Shown here piece after piece: positions 26,135 to 34,463 of a DNA stretch of 64,000 nucleotides. Positions within the stretch are counted from its first letter, which is position 1, and each line of letters starts with the position of its first letter. The stretch comes from Sphingobacteriaceae bacterium DW12 (lineage in GTDB: Bacteria > Bacteroidota > Bacteroidia > Sphingobacteriales > Sphingobacteriaceae): the NCBI GenBank assembly GCA_000783305.1, contig JROE01000004.1:741376-805375 (forward strand), written 5' to 3'. Position numbers and translations under genes: made by a program. The notes under the pieces were generated by a model that saw only the letters and a program-made list of their open reading frames with translations, was not told the origin of the DNA and did no database searches.

Positions 26135-28576
26135 TTATTGCGGTTGTTTTGATAACAAATTTACAAATAATCTATAAGCTCCGGGCACACCTGCGGGTAA
26201 TTGTCTAAAAAAAGACAGGGAAGTGTAGACAAATTTACCTTTTCCTTTGTTAACAACCAAAAGTGAACCTTTATTGGGTTGTTCATTTTTGTCATGCATG
26301 GATAGTGGGGTGGCATACTGTTCAGCAATTTGACCTGCGAAATAGAGTCCGCGTTCTTGCACCCATCCTTCAAAATCTTTCGCTGTTATTTTGTTGGGGT
26401 GATTGAGGATTGGGTTGTGGATGTCTAAGGTGACGGTCGCCAATTCGTCGGTCACGCGATCACGACTAATGGTAAACGGATAAGGCCCGAGTTGATTTGT
26501 TTTGAGGCCACTATTTACATTATATTGTTCGATTAATGTGCCGCCATTCTCCACATATTTAAAGAGGTGAGGGATTAGGTTGCCTATTCGTGGATTGATA
26601 TTGAATGCACGAATGCCAACGATAATAGCGTCATACGTCGAAAGGTGATCGCTTAGTATTTCAGATTCTTTAAGGGGTGTTACCTGTAGTCCAATGTTTG
26701 CCAAGCTCGATGAAACGAGATCTCCAGCTCCTTCTAAATAGCCGATTTTGAGCTGAGGAATCGTAGCTTCGATACCGGTGAGCCTAGATTTGGCAGGAGG
26801 AAACCAAGTGATCTGTGGGATATGGTCATAGGAGATGGCATGATAAGAATGAGCGAGTTTTCCATCAATTAATATTTTTAGAGAGTCGAGATTCGTGTCT
26901 GATGATAGCGGTGTAAGTGTAACCTGACGAAGTAATTCTTGTTGGGTATCGAAATTTATTTCTATGCTTTGGGGACTTACGCTCCAGTTATTTGGTACTA
27001 GGAACTCGACTTTGCCTGTTTGAGGCTTTTCTTGATGTGATTTGAATTGCAGCTCAATAGTCCGGGGGGTATTTATTTTTGATACAATGGCATTGGACCC
27101 TATATTGACGGTAATTGGAGGCGTAATTGTCAGTGGCTCGTATATTTCGCCCCTGACGGGATCGGTATATTTATAGAGCACAGGTCTAGTATAAGATATC
27201 TGCACTCCCTCAATGCGAATGATAAATTCAGTCTGGGGGATATTGGGATTTTGTGGGTTGCCAATCAGTGTAGGGTCGGAAACATCGAATTTACCAAGTG
27301 AACCGTCGGTTTCCAGCCAATATGGCTGAGAAATTGGTGCGGCATTGAGTGTGAGACCTTGGGATATTATTTCATTGTGGGGCAATGTTTTCTCTATCTT
27401 CTGATGATTAATACGGACTAGCTCTACCGTAGTTCGGGGACTTCTAACAATAATATCATTGCTGACATTGATGGATGAGCCTAGTGTGTATTGAGATTGG
27501 GGGGCGTAACTTTCCATCCAAATGCCAGCACAGTCAAGGATGAGCTCCTTAATCTCTTTTGTTTTCTGTTGTTTCCAGTACAGGTTGTCTATCTTTTCGA
27601 CCTCACGGAGAAGACTCGTCAATCCAGGGATGGATTTCTCGGGATGGACAATGTCAAATTGACGGATTAAATCTTCGACTTGGGATTGGATTTCTAGTCC
27701 GTTGGAGGTTCTTTTCCAAGAGGTTTCAATTCCGCTCAATAAATCGGTAGTTGGCTTGTCTCCTGCTAATACCTCAAAGTATTCTTTTGAGGCGCCTCGC
27801 TGTTTGGCAGCACCAAAACCTTGACTTTTGTGTGATGAGCGGCTTTCAGAGGCTATTTCGCCATAAGATTTGCCGATCAAAGGATTGTACTCTCCTATTT
27901 CTATGTTGAATTGGTCATCTGCAGTGGTCTTGAGGCCACCAAAGTTAAAGGTATTCCAAAGTAACCTTTTGGGTTGCCAAGGTTGGACGTAAGCGAGTTG
28001 CTCTGGGTATTTGGTGGGATCGCCTGCAATTTTGAATGCTTCTATCGCTAATATGGCTGAGGCTTGGTGGTGTCCGTGTCCCCCCCTTTCATCGGGAGGA
28101 AATCGGGTAATGATGACGTCGGGTTGAAATTTTCGAATAATCCATACGGCGTCTTTTAGCACATCTTCTTTTTCCCAAAAATTGAATGTCTCCTCGTGGG
28201 TCTTGGAAAATCCAAAATCGAAAGCAGTGCTGAAGAATTGTTCGCCCTTATCTATGGAACGTGCTCTGAGCAATTCTTGTGTGCGAATTAAGCCTAATTC
28301 TTTTCCTATTTCAGTCCCAATAAGATTTTGACCACCATCGCCTCGAGTAAGGGATAAATATCCTGTACGGTATTTCTTCTCCTGTGCCAACCAAGCAATA
28401 AGACGGGTGTTTTCATCATCAGGATGAGCTGCAAAGTAGAGTACAGACCCCAATACATTTAACTTTTGAAGTTTAAGTTTTATTTCGGAAGAGGGAGCTG
28501 GCGATGCAGGCTGTGCGTATATGGATTTACCCAAAGCAATGACACATAGGGTAATGAAGATAGTTTTGATATTCAT
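26135..28576 (-). CDS. Secreted PIG-L (LmbE-like) deacetylase, multidomain
   Basis: The 813-residue protein has a signal peptide (cleavage near SIYAQ). A PIG-L/LmbE zinc deacetylase domain covers about residues 40-250: AAHPDDEN supplies the first ligands, followed by LTRGDGGQN and GGHGHHQAS. The rest is beta-rich and ends with a domain like a glutamine-amidotransferase-type or ThuA-like fold (GIRAFNINPRIGNLIPHLFKYVENGG). Such large exported forms are common in Bacteroidota and presumably deacetylate N-acetyl sugars or glycoconjugates outside the cytoplasm. It heads an operon ending in a Na+/solute symporter, suggesting that the reaction product is imported. Confidence 0.88.
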   Translation of the reverse strand: MNIKTIFITLCVIALGKSIYAQPASPAPSSEIKLKLQKLNVLGSVLYFAAHPDDENTRLIAWLAQEKKYRTGYLSLTRGDGGQNLIGTEIGKELGLIRTQELLRARSIDKGEQFFSTAFDFGFSKTHEETFNFWEKEDVLKDAVWIIRKFQPDVIITRFPPDERGGHGHHQASAILAIEAFKIAGDPTKYPEQLAYVQPWQPKRLLWNTFNFGGLKTTADDQFNIEIGEYNPLIGKSYGEIASESRSSHKSQGFGAAKQRGASKEYFEVLAGDKPTTDLLSGIETSWKRTSNGLEIQSQVEDLIRQFDIVHPEKSIPGLTSLLREVEKIDNLYWKQQKTKEIKELILDCAGIWMESYAPQSQYTLGSSINVSNDIIVRSPRTTVELVRINHQKIEKTLPHNEIISQGLTLNAAPISQPYWLETDGSLGKFDVSDPTLIGNPQNPNIPQTEFIIRIEGVQISYTRPVLYKYTDPVRGEIYEPLTITPPITVNIGSNAIVSKINTPRTIELQFKSHQEKPQTGKVEFLVPNNWSVSPQSIEINFDTQQELLRQVTLTPLSSDTNLDSLKILIDGKLAHSYHAISYDHIPQITWFPPAKSRLTGIEATIPQLKIGYLEGAGDLVSSSLANIGLQVTPLKESEILSDHLSTYDAIIVGIRAFNINPRIGNLIPHLFKYVENGGTLIEQYNVNSGLKTNQLGPYPFTISRDRVTDELATVTLDIHNPILNHPNKITAKDFEGWVQERGLYFAGQIAEQYATPLSMHDKNEQPNKGSLLVVNKGKGKFVYTSLSFFRQLPAGVPGAYRLFVNLLSKQPQ

Positions 28577-28994
28577 AACGACTAAAGATAGAAAAACCTT
28601 GACGAATTGGCTTCACATGTCACAAGAAAATTAGCTAATTCACTCGATATCATGACGAATCCTGATTTATTCGGTAATTCTGAAGGCCATTTGGAGATGT
28701 AACAAAGCAAAAGGGATCGGCATGAATGCCAATCCCTTTTAACAACAATTAAAAAATCTTTTTTGACTTAAAACGGATCATTAGCGAGACTATAATGAGT
28801 TCTAAACATACATCAATAGCTTGCAGTCTTAAGTTTTAGTAACCTTTATATAGTAAATGTAGCATTTTTTATTTCTAAAGGTGCACGCTGTTGAAAAATA
28901 AAATTTTCCACAAAAACGGAGTTATAAACAAACATTAAGTGGAAAATAGTGTAGGACAGCTAAAAGCCCTATTTTATTGTTGGATATAAATTAA
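28577..28994. other. Intergenic region with hairpin and unexplained sequence
   Basis: This 418-base stretch lies between the two leftward operons and has no open frame of interest. It holds a strong hairpin at 28709-28740; the 250 bases between that hairpin and the DUF6952-like gene remain unexplained and could be a long 3' UTR or a small RNA. Confidence 0.6.
28709..28740. terminator. Terminator-like hairpin
   Basis: The arms read AAAAGGGATxGGCAT and ATGCCxATCCCTTTT around a two-base centre with one mismatch pair. Each flank gives a T-rich 3' end, so it could act in either direction. On the minus strand it lies about 250 bases beyond the thioredoxin operon. Confidence 0.75.
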
Positions 28995-29252
28995 TTATTT
29001 ATCGATTGATCCTAGTACACGTTTCATAAACTGATTAAGAGCCTCTTTTTTTGGAGTTCCTTCTTTTATCAATTTGTCTACTTCTATCGCGCCATACATA
29101 TTGGAGATTAACTCACCAATGACGTCCAGTTCTTCATCTTTTAGGGAAGGTATTTCGGTAAGGGATTCGAGAGTCTCAATTGTCTCTAACACGTAATCGG
29201 CATCATTCTGCTCGATAAACTCTGTTAGGTGTTTAATTACTGGTAGTTTCAT
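28995..29252 (-). CDS. DUF6952-like small acidic protein
   Basis: The 85-residue acidic, helical protein (MKLPVIKHLTEFIEQND at the start, SLKDEELDVIGELISNMYGA in the middle) matches my memory of a short Bacteroidota-only family found next to thioredoxin, annotated DUF6952. Its function is unknown. It overlaps the 3' end of the thioredoxin gene by 20 bases, so the two are expressed together. Confidence 0.75.
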   Translation of the reverse strand: MKLPVIKHLTEFIEQNDADYVLETIETLESLTEIPSLKDEELDVIGELISNMYGAIEVDKLIKEGTPKKEALNQFMKRVLGSIDK

Positions 29253-29547
29253 TGAATAAATCTATTAATCCATCAAATTTGTTTGTTTGTACTTGATTTA
29301 CCAATTTGCCATTTTTGAAGGCGGCGAAAGTCGGTAAATTACTAACATCTGCTAATTTCCTGGAAGCTGGGTTTTTTTCTGCATCGACGATTACAAATGC
29401 AACTGATTCATTCTCGCCAGCTAGTTTTTTGAATTTTGGCTTCATGATACGGCAGTTACCACACCATGACGCGGAATATTGTACCATGACAATATCGTTA
29501 TTGTCCACAATTTCTTGTAGGGTATCGTTTTCTAATTCTTGTAACAT
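29233..29547 (-). CDS. Thioredoxin family protein
   Basis: The 104-residue cytosolic thioredoxin has its redox centre at Cys29 and Cys32 (WCGNC, an unusual GN dipeptide compared with the WCGPC of classical thioredoxin) and the cis-proline in VSNLPTFAAFKNGK. It lies downstream of the peroxiredoxin gene in the same direction, so it is a good candidate for the reductant of that enzyme or of a partner protein. The GN pair would be expected to shift the redox potential; this is inference. Confidence 0.92.
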   Translation of the reverse strand: MLQELENDTLQEIVDNNDIVMVQYSASWCGNCRIMKPKFKKLAGENESVAFVIVDAEKNPASRKLADVSNLPTFAAFKNGKLVNQVQTNKFDGLIDLFNETTSN

Positions 29548-29578
29548 GATTTTGTGTTTTTAAGTGTTTGAAAAGTAA

Positions 29579-29598
29579 GGGGAATACGGATACTCCCC
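29579..29598 (-). terminator. Small hairpin between peroxiredoxin and thioredoxin genes
   Basis: An 8-bp stem with one G-U pair (plus-strand arms 29579-29586 and 29591-29598) closes a four-base loop; the minus strand continues into a short T-rich stretch. It is a weak terminator or attenuator after the peroxiredoxin gene. Confidence 0.5.
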
Positions 29599-29638
29599 CA
29601 CTTTAGTATTGTACACGCTTTAGGTAAGCGAGAGGGGA

Positions 29639-30274
29639 TTAATTAAGGTTGGACAAGTATTCTGCTACACCAGTACGTGTCGCGTTCATAGCTTCTTTAC
29701 CTTCTTCCCAGTTTGCCGGACATACTTCGCCATGCTGCTGTACGTGTGCATATGCGTCAATCAAACGAATGTATTCTTTAACGTTACGTCCTAAAGGCAT
29801 ATCGTTTACGGACTCGTGGAATACCTTACCTGTTTCATCGATAAGATAAGTTGCACGAAATGTTACGGCAGAACCTTCCGCAAGGGTTCCGTACTCAGGG
29901 TGCTCTACTTCCTTAACATCTAAGATACCCAAGATGCTCGAAAGATTACGGTTGGTATCCGCTAAGATAGGATATGTAACACCTTCAATACCGCCATTGT
30001 CTTTTGCTGTATTCAACCAAGCAAAGTGAACTTCATTTGAATCGCAAGAAGCTCCAATAAGGATGGTGTTACGTTTTTCAAACTCAGGTAATGCTTCTTG
30101 AAAAGCATGAAGCTCTGTTGGGCATACAAAAGTAAAGTCTTTTGGATACCAGAATAATAACACTTTCTTACCTTCTTGAGTTGCTTTTTCAAAAATGTTA
30201 ATGCTTAAGTTGTCGCCTAATGAATCGATTGCATCAACTGCAATACTTGGAAAATTTTTACCTGTAAAGCTCAT
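29639..30274 (-). CDS. Peroxiredoxin, AhpC/Prx1 type
   Basis: The 211-residue two-cysteine peroxiredoxin reduces hydrogen peroxide and alkyl hydroperoxides. The peroxidatic Cys51 lies in DFTFVCPTEL and the resolving Cys185 in HGEVCPANW. The sequence between (SCDSNEVHFAWLN, DTNRNLSSILGI) fits the typical 2-Cys AhpC subfamily. The C terminus reaches past the resolving cysteine, as in Prx1 enzymes. No AhpF neighbour is present; a thioredoxin gene follows. A TAnnTTTG box lies upstream at 30311-30318. Confidence 0.95.
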   Translation of the reverse strand: MSFTGKNFPSIAVDAIDSLGDNLSINIFEKATQEGKKVLLFWYPKDFTFVCPTELHAFQEALPEFEKRNTILIGASCDSNEVHFAWLNTAKDNGGIEGVTYPILADTNRNLSSILGILDVKEVEHPEYGTLAEGSAVTFRATYLIDETGKVFHESVNDMPLGRNVKEYIRLIDAYAHVQQHGEVCPANWEEGKEAMNATRTGVAEYLSNLN

Positions 30275-30310
30275 AGTTCTTATTATATATTTTACTTTTT
30301 TTCTGTGTCA

Positions 30311-30318
30311 CAAAGATA
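30311..30318 (-). promoter_or_regulatory. Putative -7 element of the peroxiredoxin gene
   Basis: On the minus strand TATCTTTG matches TAnnTTTG about 37 bases before the ATG. The expected -33 TTG is not well placed. Confidence 0.5.
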
Positions 30319-30367
30319 CGATTTATAACAAGACAATAGTATTGCAAATGTCAATAAGCTATTGTTG

Positions 30368-30401
30368 AAATCTATAGGTGTGCGGGTGTTGCTATAGATT
30401 T
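30368..30401. repeat. 10-bp perfect inverted repeat
   Basis: AAATCTATAG (30368-30377) and CTATAGATTT (30392-30401) are perfect inverted arms around a 14-base spacer; a further CTATAG half-site follows at 30405-30410. The dyad sits between the divergent peroxiredoxin promoter and the tRNA-Arg promoter and could be an operator. Confidence 0.75.
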
Positions 30402-30439
30402 TTACTATAGCAAGAGTTGGGTATATTTCTAAATTGGGC

Positions 30440-30470
30440 TTGTACAAGATGAATCTAAACATTACATTTG
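30440..30470 (+). promoter_or_regulatory. Bacteroidota-type promoter of tRNA-Arg
   Basis: TTG (30440-30442), 20 bases and TACATTTG (30463-30470) precede the tRNA by 13 bases. Confidence 0.65.
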
Positions 30471-30483
30471 CTTCCGATATAAT

Positions 30484-30555
30484 GGCCCCGTAGTTCAACG
30501 GATAGAATAGATGTTTCCTAAACATTAGATAGCAGTTCGATTCTGCTCGGGGCTA
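30484..30555 (+). tRNA. tRNA-Arg (anticodon CCT)
   Basis: A cloverleaf fits: acceptor GGCCCCG with CGGGGCT (terminal G-U), D stem GTTC/GAAT, anticodon stem GATGT/ACATT with loop TTCCTAA, and T stem AGCAG/CTGCT with loop TTCGATT. The anticodon CCT reads AGG. No CCA is encoded. Confidence 0.93.
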
Positions 30556-30557
30556 CT

Positions 30558-30590
30558 AAAAGCGATATCCAATTTGATGTCGCTTTTTTT
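30558..30590 (+). terminator. Terminator of tRNA-Arg
   Basis: An 11-bp stem with one G-U pair (30558-30568 with 30577-30587) is followed by a T tract, two bases past the tRNA. Confidence 0.9.
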
Positions 30591-30736
30591 CTGAAAGTAT
30601 CCGTATTCAATGGACATCAAGAACGGTCATGTCTGTTGGTAATCCAAAGGAATCATGAAAGCCTTATTTTGTTACGATTTAATTTATCCCCCTATCGATT
30701 GTACGACATCAGGCCTCACGGCTCGGTCGACATTGA

Positions 30737-31693
30737 CTATCCGATATCGTAGAGCGAGATAATCTGATTTTTGTACATATCTATTTTTTGATATGCTCTA
30801 TTGAAAAACATTTTTTTATCGCGGGTGCCAGCCGTATTTAAGAGTTTGGAGTTTTTTAGTTGATGTTGAAAGAAATTGGCGACGTGCTTACATGTGTCGA
30901 TGTCAGTGGTAATGAAGTATCCCAGCATCGTGTACGGGACAAATAAGGATTTGCGATGAGTATCTTGTATGAGCACATTATTATTTAAGATGAGTAAATC
31001 GTGGTAATACAACCTGTACTGCTCATTCTGGGGAGTACACTTTTTTTCTAATGAAAACACTAGTTCCTTTAAACTTTCACAAAGCATTTTCCCATTTTCG
31101 GCAGTTAGTAGACCTGCGTGGTAAAAATACATGATTTGCTGTAAGGTGCTGTTTATCGTAGTGTCGTTCCATATCTCATGTGTCCTAGTAGATGTATAAA
31201 AATTTGCGAGTTTTTGTCCGAGACTGACAATTGGAGTATGGGTCAGATATTTCTCAAAGCTTGTATCCAAACCTTCTGGGTGGAGTAAGTTTAGCCAAAC
31301 GTAGCGTTTGAAAGTTGAGAGGAATTCGGTATTTATAGTATAAAAGAGAGGGATGTCCTTGGCCGAGTAGTACAAGGATGTATCCGTGTTAGGAGGGTAT
31401 TCAGAAAGGGATTTTAAAGAGCTTTCCAAGTAGTCGGTTAGGTCATTAAATGTTTGGATTTCCTTGGTTCTTTTGACAATGATGTGTTCTTTCCTTTGAA
31501 AAGCACTATCCATAGAAAAGCCGAAGTGGTCCGCTAGTTGGACAGCTTCTTCTATGGAAAATTTACTTTTCATTGAAACCCTTCGATGGGCCGCATCATA
31601 ACTGATGTCCAGTGCATTGGAGACTTCCCCAATGAGTGATTGATGCTTGCCAATAACCTTTTGAATGAGACTGATTAGTTTTTCTTGATGCAT
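30737..31693 (-). CDS. Helix-turn-helix regulator-like protein, Bacteroidota type
   Basis: From the ATG at 31693 the 318-residue protein carries an N-terminal HTH-like region (GEVSNALDISYDAAHRRVSMKSKFSIEEAVQLADHFGF is split here as GEVSNALDISYDAAHRRV and SIEEAVQLADHFG), which fits an XRE-type DNA-binding domain. The remaining 250 residues are mostly helical and unrecognised. This layout is common among Bacteroidota one-component regulators with unknown ligands. It is divergent from the HMG-CoA reductase gene with 104 bases between the starts, so that operon is the obvious target. Confidence 0.7.
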   Translation of the reverse strand: MHQEKLISLIQKVIGKHQSLIGEVSNALDISYDAAHRRVSMKSKFSIEEAVQLADHFGFSMDSAFQRKEHIIVKRTKEIQTFNDLTDYLESSLKSLSEYPPNTDTSLYYSAKDIPLFYTINTEFLSTFKRYVWLNLLHPEGLDTSFEKYLTHTPIVSLGQKLANFYTSTRTHEIWNDTTINSTLQQIMYFYHAGLLTAENGKMLCESLKELVFSLEKKCTPQNEQYRLYYHDLLILNNNVLIQDTHRKSLFVPYTMLGYFITTDIDTCKHVANFFQHQLKNSKLLNTAGTRDKKMFFNRAYQKIDMYKNQIISLYDIG

Positions 31694-31713
31694 AGCTGAA
31701 TTTGTGATTTTCA

Positions 31714-31721
31714 CAAAAATA
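31714..31721 (-). promoter_or_regulatory. Putative -7 element of the regulator gene
   Basis: TATTTTTG on the minus strand matches TAnnTTTG and ends about 20 bases before the regulator ATG. No clear -33 element was found. Confidence 0.4.
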
Positions 31722-31747
31722 TAAAATAACATTATTGTTTGTTGCAA

Positions 31748-31776
31748 TTGATTGTGCAAGAATCGCAATAGATTTG
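31748..31776 (+). promoter_or_regulatory. Promoter of the HMG-CoA reductase operon
   Basis: TTG (31748-31750), an 18-base spacer and TAGATTTG (31769-31776) lie 21 bases before the ATG at 31798. Confidence 0.6.
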
Positions 31777-31797
31777 TTTAAATAAAAACAATACAAA

Positions 31798-33078
31798 ATG
31801 GCCTCGTCTATTACAAGGGCAAGCACAGCCTTGCATACCCTGAATATTGCATTAAAATTGGAACAGATTGCCATGAATATACATGATCGTAAACCGGCTA
31901 TGTTAGATGAGCAGAATCTAATACCGATCTCTGGAAGTTTAAATACCGAAAGTATTCAAGCGCGCACGTCCTTTTTAGAAAATAAAACCGGGAAGCAATT
32001 CCCTTATTTAGTTAATAATAAAGGTTTCTATACGCTGGATGATCTTCATGGAAATATAGAAAACTATATTGGTATGTGTCGTGTTCCAACTGGTGTGATT
32101 GGACCGTTGAGGGTAATAGGTTCATTTGGAAGCGAAGATTTCTATGTTCCGTTGGCTACAAGCGAGGGAGCATTGGTGGCTTCCTATCATCGGGGGGCTC
32201 GAGCCTGCTTCACTGCTGGTGGTGTGACCTCCGTCTGTCTGACAGAAGGTGTACAGCGGAGTCCAATTTTCAAATTTGAGAGTATTGCTGACTTAGGTTT
32301 ATTTGTCTCTTGGCTACTTCCCCAGTCTGAGAAGTTTGATGAGATTGTGGGGCGAACAAGCCGATTCGCCAAGTTGGTGGATACCAAGATACAGATCGAA
32401 GGCAATCATCTCCTTGTTATCTTCGAATATCATACAGGAGATGCTGCGGGGCAGAACATGGTCACTATATGCACGGATGCTATTTGTCAATATATCGTTG
32501 AGTGCTGTCCTACAAAACCTAAGTTTTGGTTTATAGAAGGGAATCACTCTGGAGACAAAAAGGCTACAGCAATGTCGTTTGGAAACGTTCGTGGAAAGAA
32601 AGTTACTGCTGAAATCGTATTGTCCAAAGAAATCGTTCAAGATGTGCTGAAAGCGACCCCTGAGCTCATGGCTGAGTACTGGCGTTCGTCTACAATGGGG
32701 ATTATCCAAAGTGGAGCTATTGGGGCTCATGGGCATTATGCGAATGGACTTACAGCTTTATTTTTGGCCACAGGTCAGGATGTCGCTTGTGTGGCGGAAG
32801 CAGCGACGGGTATCACGCGTATGGAGAGCAATACGGACGGGTCCTTATATGCAAGTGTTACTTTGCCTAATTTGATAGTGGGTACTGTAGGTGGTGGAAC
32901 GGACCTTCCCACTCAACGTGAATGTTTAGAAATGATAGCGTGCTATGGAGCTGGTAAAGCGCGAAAATTTGCTGAAATATGCGCAGCTCTCGTGTTGGCG
33001 GGAGAGCTTTCTATTGCGGCGGCATTATCTACTGGTCAATTTACGCAAGCACATCAGAAATTCGGCAGAAAAAAATAG
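31798..33078 (+). CDS. Hydroxymethylglutaryl-CoA reductase, class I-like
   Basis: The 426-residue enzyme reduces HMG-CoA to mevalonate with NADPH, the committed step of the mevalonate route to isoprenoids. Class I landmarks are present in order: ENYIGMCRVPTGVIGPL (substrate site), a GNHSGDKKATA catalytic lysine region, GDAAGQNMVTICTDA (NADPH site), HGHYANGLTALFLATGQD, and TVGGGTDLPTQRECLEM. A histidine near the C terminus (FTQAHQKFG) fits the catalytic histidine. It is soluble, without the membrane anchor of eukaryotic forms. An internal ATG at residue 26 is an alternative start. It leads a run with two phospholipid-synthesis genes. Confidence 0.93.
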   Translation: MASSITRASTALHTLNIALKLEQIAMNIHDRKPAMLDEQNLIPISGSLNTESIQARTSFLENKTGKQFPYLVNNKGFYTLDDLHGNIENYIGMCRVPTGVIGPLRVIGSFGSEDFYVPLATSEGALVASYHRGARACFTAGGVTSVCLTEGVQRSPIFKFESIADLGLFVSWLLPQSEKFDEIVGRTSRFAKLVDTKIQIEGNHLLVIFEYHTGDAAGQNMVTICTDAICQYIVECCPTKPKFWFIEGNHSGDKKATAMSFGNVRGKKVTAEIVLSKEIVQDVLKATPELMAEYWRSSTMGIIQSGAIGAHGHYANGLTALFLATGQDVACVAEAATGITRMESNTDGSLYASVTLPNLIVGTVGGGTDLPTQRECLEMIACYGAGKARKFAEICAALVLAGELSIAAALSTGQFTQAHQKFGRKK

Positions 33079-33085
33079 TTTAACG

Positions 33086-33667
33086 ATGGAATCAAAGAAA
33101 GAAAAATTGTGGAACGTACCGAATGTACTATCAGCATACCGTCTCTTGGCGGTACCTTTTATCGTACAAGCAATCATGGTTGGGAATAATTCGCTGTTTA
33201 TTATATTGTTGTCGATTAATTTGATAACCGATATATTGGATGGTCTGATTGCTAGAGTGTTTCATCTAGAAACGGAATTGGGGGCGAAGTTGGATTCACT
33301 GGCAGACATCGGAACCTATGTAATGGCATTTATGGGAATGGTTATGCTGGAGCGGGCATTCGTGATGGAGTATCGTGCTGAGTTTGCGATATTGATGGTC
33401 ATGTGGATGCTTCCACAACTATTATCCGTGATTCGTTTTGGACGGTTTCCAAGTTTTCATTTGTGGTCCTATAAGGTAACGGGTTATGTGCAGGGCATCT
33501 TTATTTTTACCTTTTTTGTATTCGAGTTTCACGAGGGTTATTTCTATTTTATGCTCGTTATCAGCTGTTTTGCGTATATAGAGGAATTAATGTTGGTTAT
33601 TTTATTGCCGAGTCTTAACTCCAATCTAAGGAGCATTTTCTTTGTCTTACGTAGTAGAACTAAGTAA
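33086..33667 (+). CDS. CDP-alcohol phosphatidyltransferase family protein
   Basis: The 193-residue membrane protein has the diagnostic DGx2ARx8Gx3Dx3D motif (DGLIAR, eight residues, GAKLDSLAD) after the first two hydrophobic segments, and about six membrane spans. Such enzymes transfer an alcohol onto the phosphatidyl group of a CDP-diacylglycerol-type donor; PgsA and cardiolipin synthases are relatives. The acceptor is not identifiable. A longer frame from 32945 would overlap the HMGR gene by over 100 bases, so the ATG at 33086, eight bases after the HMGR stop, is chosen. A CdsA-like gene follows two bases later. Confidence 0.9.
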   Translation: MESKKEKLWNVPNVLSAYRLLAVPFIVQAIMVGNNSLFIILLSINLITDILDGLIARVFHLETELGAKLDSLADIGTYVMAFMGMVMLERAFVMEYRAEFAILMVMWMLPQLLSVIRFGRFPSFHLWSYKVTGYVQGIFIFTFFVFEFHEGYFYFMLVISCFAYIEELMLVILLPSLNSNLRSIFFVLRSRTK

Positions 33668-33669
33668 GC

Positions 33670-34380
33670 ATGCTCTGGTCATCATTGTATATCGTAATTA
33701 CATTTTTCGCGGTAGGAGCAATTGCTTTGGCTATTTTGAATATGAATGAAGATATTGATAAAGCTAAAGGGCGCTGGATAAAGTATCTTTTCTATCTCAT
33801 AATTGTGGCAGGAACAATTTGGTGTATATATAAGGGTTATATGCAGAATCTAGCGATAGGTTTATTGTTTATAGGGACGTATGAAATTTGTAAAGGCTGG
33901 CGGTCTTCAAAGCGAGGGGTAGTATTTCTGGGGGTTTCTATCATTTTTTTCCTCGTTTTATCCTTTTTCTTCTATGGATTTTCCGTTAAGATGTCGTCGG
34001 TATCTATACTATATGTGTATATGATTGTCTTTACCTTTGATGGGTTTGCACAATTGACCGGGCAGCTTTTCGGTAAGCGGAAAATTCTACCAAATATCAG
34101 TCCGAATAAGACAATTGCGGGTGTAATCGGAGGAACCCTGATGGGAAGCGCTACCGGTATATATATGACACGGTGGTTGGAGATTTCTGGAAACGCGATT
34201 TGGGTATCGCCATTGGTGATTTGCGCGAGTGCTTTTGTTGGGGATATATTGGCTTCTTGGTATAAGCGGATGTGTTTGATAAAAGATTATAGTAAGCTTA
34301 TTCCTGAACACGGTGGAATATTGGATCGCTATGACAGCTTTATTTTTGCAGGTATAATATTTGGGTTGCTTTATTCCTAA
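33670..34380 (+). CDS. CdsA-like phosphatidate cytidylyltransferase, divergent
   Basis: The 236-residue membrane protein has the C-terminal CTP-transferase signature: SPNKTIAGVIGG, then SWYKRMCLIKDYSKLIPEHGGILDRYD. It carries Glu where most family members have Gly in the PGHGG motif (PEHGG), a form also seen in archaeal-type and other divergent enzymes. The N-terminal half has five or six hydrophobic segments and is poorly conserved. It begins two bases after the CDP-alcohol phosphatidyltransferase gene, so the pair could make and use a CDP-activated lipid. The housekeeping CdsA is at 11941-12741. Confidence 0.88.
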   Translation: MLWSSLYIVITFFAVGAIALAILNMNEDIDKAKGRWIKYLFYLIIVAGTIWCIYKGYMQNLAIGLLFIGTYEICKGWRSSKRGVVFLGVSIIFFLVLSFFFYGFSVKMSSVSILYVYMIVFTFDGFAQLTGQLFGKRKILPNISPNKTIAGVIGGTLMGSATGIYMTRWLEISGNAIWVSPLVICASAFVGDILASWYKRMCLIKDYSKLIPEHGGILDRYDSFIFAGIIFGLLYS

Positions 34381-34463
34381 AGGAAGGTGAATAAGAGGAA
34401 ATTTATAAATAAGTGCTCTAGTTGAAATAGGTTGTCAGGGACGGGGGTGACACTGGAAATAAT

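Noticed and set aside
30292..30525. 77-residue minus-strand frame across tRNA-Arg and the dyad
   Set aside because: It overlaps the tRNA and its promoter and begins inside the RNA gene.
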